Notes: generated from the letters alone by a model not told the origin. Positions 36,459-46,092 are shown, counted from the first letter of the stretch. The stretch: DNA of 64,000 nucleotides from Chlorobiota bacterium (GCA_030596395.1 JAUVKF010000002.1:62001-126000), one strand, 5' to 3'. Numbers and translations: made by a program.

Positions 36459-37478
36459 ATGATTAGGTCAATATATAAGTCAGTAAGAGGATTAATGCCC
36501 AAGAGTATAAGGAGTGAGATAACTAAACTAATTTTCACCTTTAGCAGTAAACCTTTTGTGAAAAGGGACGATGTTCCTTTAGAAAAAAAATTCCCCGGTG
36601 GGAAATTCAAAGGAGGAATGATTATCTCTGCTGACTTTGAGTTAGGTTGGGCCTGGCGTTACTCGAAGACGAATCCCAATCCGGAAAAAATGGCTGCCCT
36701 GGCCAGAAAAAATTTTCCAGAGATTATTCGTCTTCTCAATGAATACAACATTCCAATAACTTTTGCCACGGTTGGACACTTATTTCTTGAATCCTGTGAA
36801 AAGGATGATCACAACTGGATGGAAAAGATCCCCTATTTTGATGATCACTGGCGGTTTACACAAGGTGATTGGTACGATTGTGATCCACATACACATTGGG
36901 AAAAGGCAAAATATTGGTATGCCCCTGATCTGGTAAAGATGATTCAGAATGCCAAAGTAGAACATGAATTGGCAACACATACTTTTACACATATTGACTT
37001 CAGTGACAAAAATTGCCCTCCCAAAGTCGCAGAGGATGAGATGAAGGCTTGCATTGATGCCATGAAGCCTTATGGCGTAAAGCCAGAATCCATCATTTTT
37101 CCGGGAGGCACTTATGGAAATATCAAAGTGCTGAAAAAATTGAATTTTAAAATCTATAGGAAAAATACGCCTTATGACTTGGCTTATCCGTATTATGATG
37201 AGCATGGTTTAATTGTTACACCTACCTCTGTTGGGTTTTCACGACAACACAATTGGACCGCTTCTTATTACATCAAGCGTTATAAAAAGTATATTGATAA
37301 AGCAATTAAAACAGGCACGATTGTACACTTTTGGTTTCACCCTTCGTTAGATGAATGGACTTTGAAAAATATAATACCCGAAGTTATGCGTTATGCCGCT
37401 GAGAGAAGAAAAAACGACTTTCTCTGGATTGGTACGATGAAACAGATTGCCGACCACATCAATATTAAAAACAAATAG
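36459..37478 (+). CDS. Polysaccharide deacetylase-family protein (NodB fold)
   Basis: 339 residues. The NodB motifs are partly recognisable: ISADFELGWAW near residue 53 (catalytic Asp/metal motif 1), ATHTFTHIDF (the H-x3-H metal motif 2) and SIIFPGGTYGN (motif 3). No signal peptide is obvious, so it may act in the cytoplasm on lipid-linked or nucleotide-linked sugars. The likely reaction is hydrolytic removal of an N- or O-acetyl group. It is separated from its neighbours by only 2-3 bp. Confidence 0.75.
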   Translation: MIRSIYKSVRGLMPKSIRSEITKLIFTFSSKPFVKRDDVPLEKKFPGGKFKGGMIISADFELGWAWRYSKTNPNPEKMAALARKNFPEIIRLLNEYNIPITFATVGHLFLESCEKDDHNWMEKIPYFDDHWRFTQGDWYDCDPHTHWEKAKYWYAPDLVKMIQNAKVEHELATHTFTHIDFSDKNCPPKVAEDEMKACIDAMKPYGVKPESIIFPGGTYGNIKVLKKLNFKIYRKNTPYDLAYPYYDEHGLIVTPTSVGFSRQHNWTASYYIKRYKKYIDKAIKTGTIVHFWFHPSLDEWTLKNIIPEVMRYAAERRKNDFLWIGTMKQIADHINIKNK

Positions 37479-37481
37479 GAC

Positions 37482-39308
37482 ATGGCATATATTGCTGTAC
37501 AAAAGAAAAACAATCAAAGTAAAGCGGGATTTATTGAACAATGCAGAATGATTTCTGTAATCCCAAAAATTGATTCAAAAGAACAAACGTTTGATGGTGA
37601 TGGATTAAATGGAATAATGCATATCCGCAAGGAGCTGTCCAATGAGATTTTTGATGGTAATTTTTATGTGGATAATAAATTTGTCGTTTTTATTGATGGA
37701 TACATTGCAACGGAGAAGAAAGAAAATTATGCAAAATATGTTCTTGATGGATTTCTGAAAGACGGTGATCGTTTTATTGTAGATCTTAATGGCGAATACA
37801 ATATCATTATCTATGACAAGGAAAAAGAATACATCGATCTCTTTAATGACCGATTTGCAGCAAGACCGATTTTTTATAGTCAAAAAGGTAAAGAATTAAT
37901 CATTTCTAATGAGATAAAAACCTTACTAAATTTCCATGCCCGTTCCATCAATGAAAAAGGTCTTCTTGAGTTTTTTCTCTTTTTTCATAATGTTGGTGAC
38001 TGGACAATTTATGAAAATGTAAAGGCATTAAAACCCGCCACTCATCTACAGTTTAAAGGAGGATCAGTAATTGTAAATACATACTGGTCGTTAACATATA
38101 ACAAGACAGGGCATAATGTTAAAAATCTAGCAGATGATACAAAACAAATTTTAGCGGAATCTGCGAAATTAAAATATAGGGACAGAGATAAACTTGGTCT
38201 TGGATTAAGTGGAGGACTTGATAGCCGGCTAATTGCAGCATCTATCCCCGAACACTTGAAACCTGGCATTTTTGTCCGAACTTATGGTTTTGAAGATTCA
38301 AGCGAGATGAAAATCGCCCGCGAATTGTACCGAAAACTTAATTTCAGCGAACATTATACACATGAGCCATTTGATATCAGTTTTTACAAATTATTGTTTC
38401 CGGCTGTTTGGAGAACCGAAGGTCAGACACCATTTTTTGGATTGAAATCACTAACTCAGCACCAATTGTTGATGGATAAGATGTATTACAAGCTACCTGG
38501 TCATTTTGGTGATGTGTTGACTGGAAAAAATCTGAGGCCGTTTATGGTTAAACCTACGAACAAGGACAGGTTTATTGATACTATGTTTGGAAATACTATA
38601 AAGCTTAAGTTAAATCAGGAGATAAAGAAGGTTTTGAAAAAGGAATATTACGACAGTCAGATAGATGCAGTTAAACAACACCTCAATGAATCATATGAAG
38701 CGATAGAGGCAAGCAATAATTGGGATTTATGTTCTATCTGGGATCTTCAGAACCGTCAGCCAAGATTTACATTCCATGGTAGTCAGGTGGATGCCTATTT
38801 GCAGGAAACCATCAAGCTTTTCACCGACTATAATTATGTTGACCTGATGGCATCATTACCACTACATTTGAGGTTTGGACAAAGTTTCTATAAATATATG
38901 ATAGCAACAGGATTCCCTGAAATAGCAAATGTAATAAACGGCAACACAGGGGTTGTTCTGAAGAAATCTATACTAGGCAATTATTTGGACTTGTATTCAG
39001 TTTATAAAACCGGGATACAAAATAGAAGAAAGCGTTCTTCAACAAAAGTTACAAGTAGTTATGCAAATACCCGACAAGATAATGAGTTGAAACAATACCT
39101 GCTTGATTTTATTGATGATTCAGCTTTCCCGGGAGAATGGCTTGACAAATCGGGTATGATCAACATTATTGAAGAACATTACAGTGGTTCTGTTGACCAT
39201 AATTATACAATTGGTATCTTGGCAACATTCATCGCAGCTTATGATATGTTCGTTGTGAATAATTATTCTGCTGTTCCCGAAAGGGCCCAACCTCTGAAAT
39301 CCAACTAA
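37482..39308 (+). CDS. Asparagine-synthetase-like ligase lacking the glutaminase Cys
   Basis: 608 residues, near AsnB length. The N-terminal region (about 1-200) follows the class II glutamine-amidotransferase fold, but the chain begins MAYIAV, so the nucleophile Cys2 is missing. The synthetase half carries the PP-loop LGLGLSGGLDSRLIAA near residue 240. Homologues such as WbpS amidate uronic acids in O-antigens; without Cys2 this enzyme would need free ammonia or another nucleophile such as an amine. Uronic-acid genes (42527, 46132) give possible substrates. Function is inferred. Confidence 0.75.
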   Translation: MAYIAVQKKNNQSKAGFIEQCRMISVIPKIDSKEQTFDGDGLNGIMHIRKELSNEIFDGNFYVDNKFVVFIDGYIATEKKENYAKYVLDGFLKDGDRFIVDLNGEYNIIIYDKEKEYIDLFNDRFAARPIFYSQKGKELIISNEIKTLLNFHARSINEKGLLEFFLFFHNVGDWTIYENVKALKPATHLQFKGGSVIVNTYWSLTYNKTGHNVKNLADDTKQILAESAKLKYRDRDKLGLGLSGGLDSRLIAASIPEHLKPGIFVRTYGFEDSSEMKIARELYRKLNFSEHYTHEPFDISFYKLLFPAVWRTEGQTPFFGLKSLTQHQLLMDKMYYKLPGHFGDVLTGKNLRPFMVKPTNKDRFIDTMFGNTIKLKLNQEIKKVLKKEYYDSQIDAVKQHLNESYEAIEASNNWDLCSIWDLQNRQPRFTFHGSQVDAYLQETIKLFTDYNYVDLMASLPLHLRFGQSFYKYMIATGFPEIANVINGNTGVVLKKSILGNYLDLYSVYKTGIQNRRKRSSTKVTSSYANTRQDNELKQYLLDFIDDSAFPGEWLDKSGMINIIEEHYSGSVDHNYTIGILATFIAAYDMFVVNNYSAVPERAQPLKSN

Positions 39309-39315
39309 TCAGTAG

Positions 39316-40275
39316 ATGAAAGTACTTTTTGTTTCCAGTGGAAATTCCACCATATTTCCTATTGCGCCATTCATTAAATCGCAGGGTGAATCATTAAAAA
39401 GACATGGGATTGAATTGGAATATTTTTCAATAATTGGAAAAGGATCCAGAGGTTATATTAACAATATTTCCAGATTGAAAAAACATATTCGACAATTCAA
39501 ACCCGATATTATTCATACTCATTATTCCTTAAGTGGTTGGGTTTCGCTTTTAGCAAAACCTCGTGGGGAAAAAGTTTTGTCGCTTATGGGGTCTGATGCG
39601 CACGGTGGAAATACTAAGTTAATCACTAAATTGACTTTAAAGTTGCAACTATTCTTAATTCAATTTTTCTATGAGGTTATAATTGTAAAATCTGAAAATC
39701 TATCCAATGTTCTCTGGGCAAGGAAAAAGTGTGTTTTGATTCCAAATGGTGTGAACATGGAGTTGTTTTCTCCTATGGACAAAGAAAAAGTAAAAAAAGA
39801 ACTTAAATTAGACAGAAAAAGAAAATACATACTTTTTGTTGCCAACCCTAACGATTCAAATAAAAACTACAAACTAATTCAGCAAGCCAGAAACCATATA
39901 CAAACAAAAGATGTTGAAATTCTAACACCATTTCCTGTGCCTCACAATAAGTTAGCACTTTATTATAACGCCTGCGATGTACTCGTGTTTCCATCGTTTA
40001 AAGAAGGATCACCCAATGTGATCAAAGAGGCGCTGGTATGCAATACGAAAATTGTTGCCACAGATAGTGGTGATATTATTGAAAGAACTAAAGGGATAAA
40101 AAGTGTCTGGATTGGTGAATTTGACGAGAAAGATTTTGCTCAGAAACTCGATCTTGCACTGAATAGCACCAAACCTGTTAATTCAAGAGAACAGGTCAGA
40201 AATGAAATAGATGAGGATAAGATTGCTGACTCCATCATTGACATTTATAACAAATTGTTAAATGGAAAAAGATAA
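39316..40275 (+). CDS. Family 4 glycosyltransferase
   Basis: 319 residues. The N-terminal VLFVSSGNSTIFPIAPFIKSQGE, the central ILFVANPNDSNKNYKL and the C-terminal VFPSFKEGSPNVIKEALVCNTKIVAT (E-x7-E) identify a short GT4. It is shorter than usual (about 360-380), with a reduced N-terminal domain. It overlaps the ATP-grasp gene by 14 bp. The acceptor and donor are unknown. Confidence 0.8.
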   Translation: MKVLFVSSGNSTIFPIAPFIKSQGESLKRHGIELEYFSIIGKGSRGYINNISRLKKHIRQFKPDIIHTHYSLSGWVSLLAKPRGEKVLSLMGSDAHGGNTKLITKLTLKLQLFLIQFFYEVIIVKSENLSNVLWARKKCVLIPNGVNMELFSPMDKEKVKKELKLDRKRKYILFVANPNDSNKNYKLIQQARNHIQTKDVEILTPFPVPHNKLALYYNACDVLVFPSFKEGSPNVIKEALVCNTKIVATDSGDIIERTKGIKSVWIGEFDEKDFAQKLDLALNSTKPVNSREQVRNEIDEDKIADSIIDIYNKLLNGKR

Positions 40276-41425
40276 GCCGGGAGCTATCATTATTGAAGGT
40301 CACGTTCAGGGATTATCCAACACTCGTGCACTTGGTGAAATTGGAGTTCCTGTTGTTGTGATTGATAAATACAGTTGCATCGCACGTTATTCAAAATATT
40401 GCACTGCTTTTTACCAGTGTCCTGATTTTCAGAGTGAAGAATTCATCGATTTTTTAATCTACCTCGCCGAAGAGAAAAACCTCAAAGGGTGGTCATTGAT
40501 CCCCTCAAATGACCACATCGTTTTTAATATTTCTCAAAACCTGGAGAGGATTAAAAAATATTTTAAAACGTTAGCCCCAGCACCAGATCAACTGATCAAT
40601 ATTTACAATAAACAAAAGCTACTTGAAACTGCTGAAATCGTTACTGTACCCTACCCAAAAACATTTTACCCCGATGCTTCAGAGCTAATTGATTTTAACT
40701 TGAAATTCCCAGTTATCGTAAAGGGAAAATATGGATTAACATTTTACAAAATATTCGGACGAAAAGCCTATTTTGCAAAGAACACGAAACAACTGCAAAG
40801 CCAACTGGAATTGATTGATAATAAAGGGAACCTGAATTCTGTATTTATTCAGGAGATTATTCCTGATGAAGGCAATAATAAAACTATTTCTTACACAGCA
40901 TTTTGTGTTGAGGGAGATGTAAAAACATATTGGGCTGGTCAAAAGCTCAGGGAGCATCCATGGACTTTTGGAACAGCTACATTTACAGAAAGTATTCACA
41001 ATGAAAAGGTAAAGAACTTTTCAGAAAAACTGCTTAAAAAGCTGAATTATTCGGGTGTTTGCGAAGTTGAATTTTTATACCATCCCAAAGAAAAGAAATA
41101 TATGCTCATCGAGATAAATCCGAGAACATGGCTTTGGGTTGGCTTGGCAAAGTGTAATGGAATCAATTTCGCCTATTACATGTACAATTACCTTAACGAT
41201 ATAGAAACAGATTATCCAGATTCGTACGAAGAAGGTTTAAAATGGCGAAACTACTGGACCGATTCGGTATATACATTACTGGCTATGTTTAAAGGAAAAA
41301 TAAGTCTTGGCGACTATAGAAAGTCATTAAAGGGGCCAATTGTTTCTGCCGTAAAATCAAAAGACGATCCAAAACCTTTCAAAGCAATGACCAGAATGCT
41401 TTTTACCCTAGCTGCAAGAAGATAA
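40262..41425 (+). CDS. ATP-grasp protein (carboxylate-amine ligase-like)
   Basis: 387 residues. An N-terminal Rossmann-like part (GAIIIEGHVQGLSNTRALGEIG) leads into an ATP-grasp fold with FPVIVKGKYG, the hinge region VFIQEIIPDEG and the metal-binding MLIEINPRTWLW. ATP-grasp enzymes in polysaccharide clusters join a carboxylate to an amine, for instance an amino acid to a uronic acid. Neighbouring Asn-synthetase-like and PaaK-like genes support an amide- or acyl-decoration function. The substrates are not known. Confidence 0.75.
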   Translation: MEKDKPGAIIIEGHVQGLSNTRALGEIGVPVVVIDKYSCIARYSKYCTAFYQCPDFQSEEFIDFLIYLAEEKNLKGWSLIPSNDHIVFNISQNLERIKKYFKTLAPAPDQLINIYNKQKLLETAEIVTVPYPKTFYPDASELIDFNLKFPVIVKGKYGLTFYKIFGRKAYFAKNTKQLQSQLELIDNKGNLNSVFIQEIIPDEGNNKTISYTAFCVEGDVKTYWAGQKLREHPWTFGTATFTESIHNEKVKNFSEKLLKKLNYSGVCEVEFLYHPKEKKYMLIEINPRTWLWVGLAKCNGINFAYYMYNYLNDIETDYPDSYEEGLKWRNYWTDSVYTLLAMFKGKISLGDYRKSLKGPIVSAVKSKDDPKPFKAMTRMLFTLAARR

Positions 41426-41434
41426 AAGATAATT

Positions 41435-42511
41435 ATGGGAAAAAAAATCATTTTTGATGTTGGCCACCCTGCTCAGGTACACCAGTTTAAAAACCTGTAT
41501 TGGGAACTTGTTAAAGAAGGTTGGGAAGGCCTTTTCTCTGTGAAGGATAAAGAGATAGCGATCGAGTTGCTTGACAAATTGAACCTTCCATATAAAGTAG
41601 TTGGAATAAATGAAAAAGGAATATTTAAGAAACTAGCCAAACTCCCAGCACAAATATGGAATTTCAATAGGATTGTCAGTGCTTTTAAACCGGATTTTAT
41701 ATTAAGCCGTTTTTCAATTCATGCTGCTTATGTTGCCAAATTCAGGGGTATCACCAACATTGGTTTTGCTGATACTGAACATACGGGTATGCTAGACAGT
41801 ATTACCAATCCGATAATTGATTACAAACTGACGGCATATTCTTATGAAAAGGAATTCAAAAAGAATCACATAAGGTATCATGGTAACATCGAGTTATTTT
41901 ACCTGCATCCTCAATTATTTAAGCCAAATCCATCTGTATTGGATTATCTGGGTGTAAAGAAAGATGAAAAGTACGCCATTGTACGGTTTGTATCTTGGGA
42001 TGCTCACCACGACATAGGTCACGAGGGCCTTTCTCCAGACTTTAAAAAGGAACTAGTAATTAAAATGTCGGAACACGCCCGTGTTTTCATTACTTCAGAG
42101 CAGCAATTGCAACCCAATCTTGAACCATTCAGGATACAAATTCCTGTTGAAAAAATGCATGACGCATTGGCATTTGCTCACCTCTACATTGGAGAGGGTG
42201 GTACAATGGCTTCAGAAGCAGCTTGCCTTGGAACCCCATCAATTTATATTAATGAATTAGACATGGGGTATATAAAGGAAGAAGCAGATTCCAGGCTTTT
42301 GTATAATCACCGGGCGAGTAAGGGTATCTTGGACGAAGCAATGACAATTATAAAGGATGATAAGGCAAAAAGTAAAATTAATACCAATCTTGACAAGTTC
42401 CTTTCCAAACAAATCAATGTTACAGAGTTTGTAAAGTGGTTTGTAACTGCTTATCCTGAAAGCGTAAAAGTGATTAAGAAAAACCCGGATTACCAACTAA
42501 AATTTAAGTAA
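41435..42511 (+). CDS. DUF354 GT-B-like protein (putative glycosyltransferase)
   Basis: 358 residues. The N-terminal KIIFDVGHPAQVHQFKNL and the C-terminal AHLYIGEGGTMASEAACLGTPSIYIN are hallmark segments of DUF354, which has a GT-B fold related to MurG and UDP-GlcNAc 2-epimerases. Members are found in archaeal and bacterial polysaccharide loci, but no reaction is firmly assigned. It lies between ATP-grasp and epimerase genes with short spacers. A transferase role is inferred from fold and context. Confidence 0.75.
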   Translation: MGKKIIFDVGHPAQVHQFKNLYWELVKEGWEGLFSVKDKEIAIELLDKLNLPYKVVGINEKGIFKKLAKLPAQIWNFNRIVSAFKPDFILSRFSIHAAYVAKFRGITNIGFADTEHTGMLDSITNPIIDYKLTAYSYEKEFKKNHIRYHGNIELFYLHPQLFKPNPSVLDYLGVKKDEKYAIVRFVSWDAHHDIGHEGLSPDFKKELVIKMSEHARVFITSEQQLQPNLEPFRIQIPVEKMHDALAFAHLYIGEGGTMASEAACLGTPSIYINELDMGYIKEEADSRLLYNHRASKGILDEAMTIIKDDKAKSKINTNLDKFLSKQINVTEFVKWFVTAYPESVKVIKKNPDYQLKFK

Positions 42512-42526
42512 ACCCAACAAAAAAAC

Positions 42527-43471
42527 ATGAAAATATTCCTTACAGGAGGAGCCGGATTTATTGGTAGCCACCTTTCCGAGAGTTTATTAGAACAAGGACA
42601 TTCGGTGGTTTGTCTGGATAATTTTGACGATTTTTATAATCGGTCAATCAAAGAAAGAAATATTTCAAGCTTTAAGAACAATCCTGAGTTTAGGCTTGTC
42701 GAAGGTGATATCAGGGATGTTGATCTATTATCTAAACTCTTTGCTGAAAATGGGTTTGCCCTAATTGTACATCTTGCAGCTAAGGCAGGAGTCCGACCAT
42801 CGGTAGAAGATCCTCAGGAATACTTTGAAGTAAACATAAACGGAACCATCAACATACTTGAAAATGCCAATAAATATGGAGTAAAAAAAATGATCTTTGC
42901 CTCATCCTCATCGGTTTACGGCAACAACGAAAAAGTACCATTTGCTGAAACGGACTTTGTTGATCATCCCATTTCACCCTATGCCGCTTCAAAAAAATCC
43001 GGGGAGCTTTTGTGCTATACTTACCATTCATTGTATGATATGGATATATCGTGCCTGAGATTTTTTACTGTTTACGGGCCCAGGCAGCGTCCCGATCTTG
43101 CAATCCATAAATTTACGCGTTTAATTCTTGAGGATAAACCAATTCCAGTTTATGGGGACGGTTCCTTTAAAAGGGATTTTACTTATGTAGATGATACAAT
43201 ATCAGGTATTAATCAAGCAATAAAAAATTTAAAAAACTTTAATGTATACAATTTTGGGAATTCAAGAACTATTTCTGTTTTAGAAATGATAAAAGAACTT
43301 GAAGAATCACTGAATAAGAAAGCCATTATCGATTTTAAAGAACAACAACCGGGTGATGTACAACTCACGTATGCTGATATTACCAAATCGAAAAAAGAGA
43401 TTGGATACAACCCTCAATTTAATTTTAAATTGGGCATCCAAAATTTTGTGAACTGGATAAAAGGACAATAA
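42527..43471 (+). CDS. NAD-dependent epimerase, UDP-glucuronate 4-epimerase-like (CapI type)
   Basis: 314 residues. GGAGFIGSHLSESLLEQGH (NAD motif), HLAAKAGVRPSVEDPQEYFE, FASSSSVYGNNEKVPF, the catalytic SPYAASKKSGE and LRFFTVYGPRQRPD all match the UDP-GlcA 4-epimerase branch of extended SDRs. The product would be UDP-GalA. A UDP-GlcA source (Ugd) is not seen here and may lie elsewhere. A galacturonate residue would suit the nearby amidotransferase-like and ATP-grasp enzymes. Confidence 0.8.
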   Translation: MKIFLTGGAGFIGSHLSESLLEQGHSVVCLDNFDDFYNRSIKERNISSFKNNPEFRLVEGDIRDVDLLSKLFAENGFALIVHLAAKAGVRPSVEDPQEYFEVNINGTINILENANKYGVKKMIFASSSSVYGNNEKVPFAETDFVDHPISPYAASKKSGELLCYTYHSLYDMDISCLRFFTVYGPRQRPDLAIHKFTRLILEDKPIPVYGDGSFKRDFTYVDDTISGINQAIKNLKNFNVYNFGNSRTISVLEMIKELEESLNKKAIIDFKEQQPGDVQLTYADITKSKKEIGYNPQFNFKLGIQNFVNWIKGQ

Positions 43472-43477
43472 AACTTT

Positions 43478-44227
43478 ATGGACTTTACTCAAAAAATATA
43501 CACGCAGCTATTAACAGAACTTTTAAAAAACGACTACTCATTTCAAACATTTGAAAAATTCGTTGCGAGGCCTCACAAAAAGGCAGTGGTTTTAAGACAT
43601 GATGTGGATAAACTGCCAAAAAATGCAGTTGACCTGGCAAAAATAGAGTCAAGTCTTGGAATACAGGCAAGCTACTACTATCGTATTGTTAAGCAAAGCA
43701 ATGTCCCGCAACTAATTGAAACCGTAAGGGATATGGGACATGAAATCGGGTATCATTACGAAGACCTTACACTTGCTAAAGGAGATAAAGAACAAGCGAT
43801 AAAAATGTTTGAAAAAAACTTACAATATTTCAGAAAATATTACAAAGTAACTACAGCCTGCATGCACGGAAGCCCATTAAGCAAATGGGACAACCGCTTA
43901 ATTTGGGAGCAATACAACTACAAAGACTATGGTATAATTGCCGAACCCTATTTTGATGTGGACTACAATCAGGTATTTTATATAACCGATACTGGCCGGA
44001 ATTGGAATAACTCAAGCATTAGCATACGTGATAAGGTTGATTCTGTATTTGACATTGAAATTAAAAGCACAAAGCACCTTATTGATTTAGCTAATCACGA
44101 ACTGCTTCCTGAACAATTAATAATTAATACACACCCTCAACGATGGTTTAATCCGGGGGTTGGCTGGCTAAATGAACTTATTCTGCAGAGCATAAAAAAT
44201 CAAGTAAAAAGAGTTTTAGCGAAATAA
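43478..44227 (+). CDS. Polysaccharide-deacetylase-like protein (NodB-type)
   Basis: 249 residues. AVVLRHDVDKLPKNAVDLA near residue 34 is the motif-1 block with the metal Asp; HEIGYHYEDL is the second His-containing block; TACMHGSPLSKWDN and NTHPQRWF follow. This branch is widely found in EPS clusters and is annotated as a deacetylase-like protein without clear function. No signal peptide is visible. It is the last gene before a probable promoter at 44265. Confidence 0.65.
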   Translation: MDFTQKIYTQLLTELLKNDYSFQTFEKFVARPHKKAVVLRHDVDKLPKNAVDLAKIESSLGIQASYYYRIVKQSNVPQLIETVRDMGHEIGYHYEDLTLAKGDKEQAIKMFEKNLQYFRKYYKVTTACMHGSPLSKWDNRLIWEQYNYKDYGIIAEPYFDVDYNQVFYITDTGRNWNNSSISIRDKVDSVFDIEIKSTKHLIDLANHELLPEQLIINTHPQRWFNPGVGWLNELILQSIKNQVKRVLAK

Positions 44228-44264
44228 TATATTGCATTGATTTTTTTTATTGCTTTCACTTTCA

Positions 44265-44272
44265 TATATTTG
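44265..44272 (+). promoter_or_regulatory. Candidate Bacteroidota -7 element before the sugar transferase gene
   Basis: TATATTTG fits the TAnnTTTG -7 consensus and lies 18 bp before the ATG at 44291, in a 63-bp intergenic gap after a T tract. No clear TTTG -33 element is found at the best spacing, so confidence is modest. Confidence 0.4.
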
Positions 44273-44290
44273 TTAATCGAAAACTAAACT

Positions 44291-45436
44291 ATGGCGCTCT
44301 CAACCTTACTACCGAAAACTACTACGGCCAAAAAATCTGCCGACAGGAGAGTCCAGCAATCGGCTACCTTTGCCGATTATTCACCCATTGATAAAGTAAA
44401 TACCGAAAAACTGATAATCGAACAAATTGGTTTAAAGGCGTTTCATTTTATCAAAAGGCATGTTGATATTGTTAATGGTACAACTGCACTTGTTTCAACC
44501 ACTACAAAATTTAACGTTGATAAGCTTCCTAAAAATAAATTTCATAATATTATTAATCTTAAAAGGGTTAATGATATCAGGAGGATCAATAAATTTTTTG
44601 AATCGATTAACGCTAAAATACCCATTGGTGGCGTTTTTATTAGCAGGGCCGAAACTTATTTGAGCCGGAAAGAAAGAATCCTTGATAAGTTTTTGTTCCC
44701 GGTCAATTGGATTCATTATTCTACCGATGTGATGGTTAAAAGGGTGTTACCGAAAGTGCCGCTTACAAAAAAGGTTTATTTCTGGATGACAAAAGGAAAA
44801 AACAGAGTGCTTTCTGTTGCTGAAACATTTGGGCGATTATATTCCTGTGGATTTGAAATCATTGATGAACAATATATTAGCGGAGACCTTTATTTTGTCG
44901 TTAGAAAAACCAAACAACCATTTTTCCCTGAAAATCCCACATATGGCCCGTTGATAACATTAAAGAGGCATGGAAAAGATGGCAGGTTGTTTAATGTCTA
45001 TAAATTACGAACGATGCATGCTTATTCGGAATATTTGCAGGAATATGTCTTTAAAAAGAATAAGCTTGATGAAGGTGGAAAATTTAAAGATGATTTTAGG
45101 GTAACTACTGAAGGTAAATTCTTTAGAAAGTTCTGGCTGGATGAACTGCCTATGGTTTTAAATATTTTTAAAGGTGATATGAAGATCGTTGGTGTAAGAC
45201 CACTGAGCTCTCACTATTTTAATCTTTATTCAGAAGAACTTAAAGAAAAACGTATTATGAATAAACCCGGGCTGATACCTCCATTTTATGCTGATATGCC
45301 CAAGTCGCTCGAAGAGATTATGGAATCAGAAATGAGGTATCTCAGCGCCTATGAAAAACACCCTCATCTAACCGATATAAGATATTTTATTAAAGCCTGG
45401 ACTAATATTCTTATCAAACGGGCAAGAAGCGGCTAA
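44291..45436 (+). CDS. Bacterial sugar-phosphate transferase (WcaJ/PglC core) with unusual N-terminal domain
   Basis: 381 residues. The C-terminal ~150 carry the phosphoglycosyltransferase core: GPLITLKRHGKDGRLFNVYK, LRTM, RKFWLDELPMVLNIFKGDMK and VGVRPL. These enzymes load the first sugar-1-phosphate onto undecaprenyl phosphate. The N-terminal ~220 residues replace the usual hydrophobic helices; no clear transmembrane or re-entrant helix precedes the core, and the region ending SCGFEIIDEQYISGDLYFVVRK looks like the tail of a methyltransferase-like fold. It closes the first cluster and is probably its initiating enzyme. Confidence 0.8.
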   Translation: MALSTLLPKTTTAKKSADRRVQQSATFADYSPIDKVNTEKLIIEQIGLKAFHFIKRHVDIVNGTTALVSTTTKFNVDKLPKNKFHNIINLKRVNDIRRINKFFESINAKIPIGGVFISRAETYLSRKERILDKFLFPVNWIHYSTDVMVKRVLPKVPLTKKVYFWMTKGKNRVLSVAETFGRLYSCGFEIIDEQYISGDLYFVVRKTKQPFFPENPTYGPLITLKRHGKDGRLFNVYKLRTMHAYSEYLQEYVFKKNKLDEGGKFKDDFRVTTEGKFFRKFWLDELPMVLNIFKGDMKIVGVRPLSSHYFNLYSEELKEKRIMNKPGLIPPFYADMPKSLEEIMESEMRYLSAYEKHPHLTDIRYFIKAWTNILIKRARSG

Positions 45437-45482
45437 TCAAATTTCCTTCACTTTTTTCTAAGTAATAAAATTACTCTTCAAT

Positions 45483-46016
45483 ATGCTTGAAGCATTAATA
45501 ACATCCAAAACAAGGATAAAGTTATTATTGAAGTTTTTTCTCAATACACAGAACACAGGTTATTTGCGTTCACTCGAATCAGAATTTGGTGAATCAACTA
45601 ACGCGATCAGGTATGAATTAAATAAATTTACCAGCGCGGGCTTATTGACTAAAAGAAGTGTTAATAATAAAAAACTTTATCAGGCAAATACAAATCACCC
45701 ATTGTTTCCCGAAATTAACCGCATACTGCGTAAATATGTGGGAATCGATGAGATTATTGACAAAGTTGTTTTGCAAATTGGAGAACTGGAAGCTGTCTAT
45801 CTTGTAGGCAATTTAGCAAAAGGAGTTGAAAGCCCAATATTGGAAATATGGCTAATTGGACAAAATATTGAGGAAAAATATTTAAAAAAACTGATAAAAA
45901 AAACTGAAAATATTATCAATCGTAAGATTAAATATTTGATTTTTGCCAAATCAGATTTTGACCACAGCAATTCTATTATAAAGAACAATAATGCACTGAT
46001 ACTCTGGAGGCGTTAG
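45483..46016 (+). CDS. Winged-helix regulator with degenerate nucleotidyltransferase-like domain (copy B)
   Basis: 177 residues, the same length as copy A (1372) and alignable without gaps; the first 30 residues are nearly identical (TSKTRIKLLLKFFLNTQNT, LRSLESEF). The nucleotidyltransferase-like signature is degenerate (VGNLAKGVESPILEIWLIG). It precedes a sugar-nucleotide operon by about 115 bp, with the conserved hairpin between. Two such modules in one locus suggest that each governs the operon after it. Family function is unknown to me; a regulatory role is inferred from the winged helix and position. Confidence 0.75.
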   Translation: MLEALITSKTRIKLLLKFFLNTQNTGYLRSLESEFGESTNAIRYELNKFTSAGLLTKRSVNNKKLYQANTNHPLFPEINRILRKYVGIDEIIDKVVLQIGELEAVYLVGNLAKGVESPILEIWLIGQNIEEKYLKKLIKKTENIINRKIKYLIFAKSDFDHSNSIIKNNNALILWRR

Positions 46017-46050
46017 CGTCTAACAAACAGCAATCTAGGGCAGTGATGTT

Positions 46051-46092
46051 ACATTCAGTATGTGACTTAGAAGGCGAAGCTGTCTGTAAGTT
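46051..46092 (+). promoter_or_regulatory. Second copy of the conserved hairpin leader
   Basis: ACATTCAGT (46051-46059) is followed by TGTGACTTA, AGGCGAAGCTGT and GTAAGT. ACTTA (46065-46069) pairs with TAAGT (46087-46091). The same words occur in the same order after copy A of the regulator (1928-1978), with different spacing. It lies 35 bp after the stop and 40 bp before the dehydrogenase ATG. Confidence 0.55.

Noticed and set aside
44460-44716. Short open frames on both strands inside the sugar transferase gene
   Set aside because: They lie inside a conserved coding region in other frames and have low-complexity sequences without family features.
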